A stretch of 22,404 nt of DNA, from NCBI GenBank assembly GCA_964557375.1, contig CAZKZZ010000046.1, forward strand, positions 1 through 22,404. Reading direction: 5' to 3'. This stretch comes from CAZKZZ01 sp964557375. GTDB taxonomy: Bacteria > Spirochaetota > Spirochaetia > SPDA01 > CAZJBZ01. Under the pieces are notes generated by a model that was given only the letters and a program-made list of their open reading frames with translations, did no database searches and was not told where the DNA came from. Positions 22,356 to 22,404 of the stretch are shown here, in pieces. A program made the translations under genes and the position numbers. Numbering within the stretch: position 1 is the first letter of the stretch; each line of letters starts with the position of its first letter.

Positions 22356-22404
22356 TTTTGAATATTTTGCCCCGGTGAGTGTCGAAGAGGCGCTCTCCAT
22401 TATG
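22327..22404 (+). CDS. FAD-binding subunit of molybdenum hydroxylase (CoxM-like), partial at window edge
   Basis: First 26 codons of a gene that runs out of the window. The start of the protein (MSNSRVITADFEYFAPVSVE, then EALSIM) has the FEYFAP-x-S-x-EEAL opening characteristic of the FAD subunit of CO dehydrogenase/xanthine dehydrogenase-type enzymes. ATG 22327 is preceded by AAGAAGGA and lies inside the last 29 bases of the large-subunit gene, implying coupled translation. Confidence 0.85.
   Translation, partial: MSNSRVITADFEYFAPVSVEEALSIM

Noticed and set aside
1..22404. CRISPR arrays, tRNA or rRNA genes, insertion sequences
   Set aside because: No regularly spaced repeats, no tRNA-like folds in intergenic regions, and no transposase frames or terminal repeats seen by eye.

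Overview
The window looks like part of a catabolic island of an anaerobic bacterium with roughly even base composition. Tungsten- and molybdenum-enzyme genes, a prenylated-FMN-type decarboxylase (UbiD family), a TPP decarboxylase and several iron-sulfur proteins sit within 22 kb. Nothing in the sequence fixes the taxon; a spirochaete or similar anaerobe is only a weak guess from the style of the signal peptide and the accessory genes.

Left block, 1-8781. A UbiD-family decarboxylase (cut by the left edge) and a 49-residue zinc-ribbon protein run on the + strand. Facing them on the - strand is an operon read from 6007 down to 1566: two subunits of a sulfopyruvate/phosphonopyruvate-decarboxylase-like TPP enzyme, a 16-cysteine ferredoxin, an aldehyde ferredoxin oxidoreductase (AOR), a MoaD-like sulfur carrier and a GntR/FCD regulator. 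Upstream of it is a second - strand operon (7884-6138) encoding a PyrK-like reductase and a PyrD class 1B-like dehydrogenase. Both operons carry the same palindromic operator (ATTGTANACTAGYATAC) exactly over the -10 box, probably bound by the GntR protein. A DUF364 gene (8781-8023) precedes them.

Middle, 8835-10171. A small accessory patch: a Uma2-family nuclease-like gene and a divergent VapB/VapC toxin-antitoxin pair with its own operator.

Right block, 10257-22404. A + strand operon encodes a FecCD-type metal/oxyanion ABC transporter, XdhC, a MocA-like cofactor nucleotidyltransferase and a dihydropyrimidinase-like cyclic amidohydrolase. An IclR regulator faces it. Then come an MttB-like methyltransferase (non-pyrrolysine) with an MmgE/PrpD protein, and a xanthine-dehydrogenase-family molybdenum subunit with the start of its FAD subunit. 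The three + strand transcription units each carry the same 15-base box upstream of a TTGACA promoter, at about -60, -60 and -72. This suggests one regulon, plausibly controlled by the IclR protein.

Together the genes suggest import of molybdate/tungstate, cofactor maturation, hydroxylation of a (probably heterocyclic) substrate, demethylation, ring opening, decarboxylation and aldehyde oxidation. The substrate cannot be read from the sequence. All promoter, operator and pathway statements are inferences from sequence inspection only.
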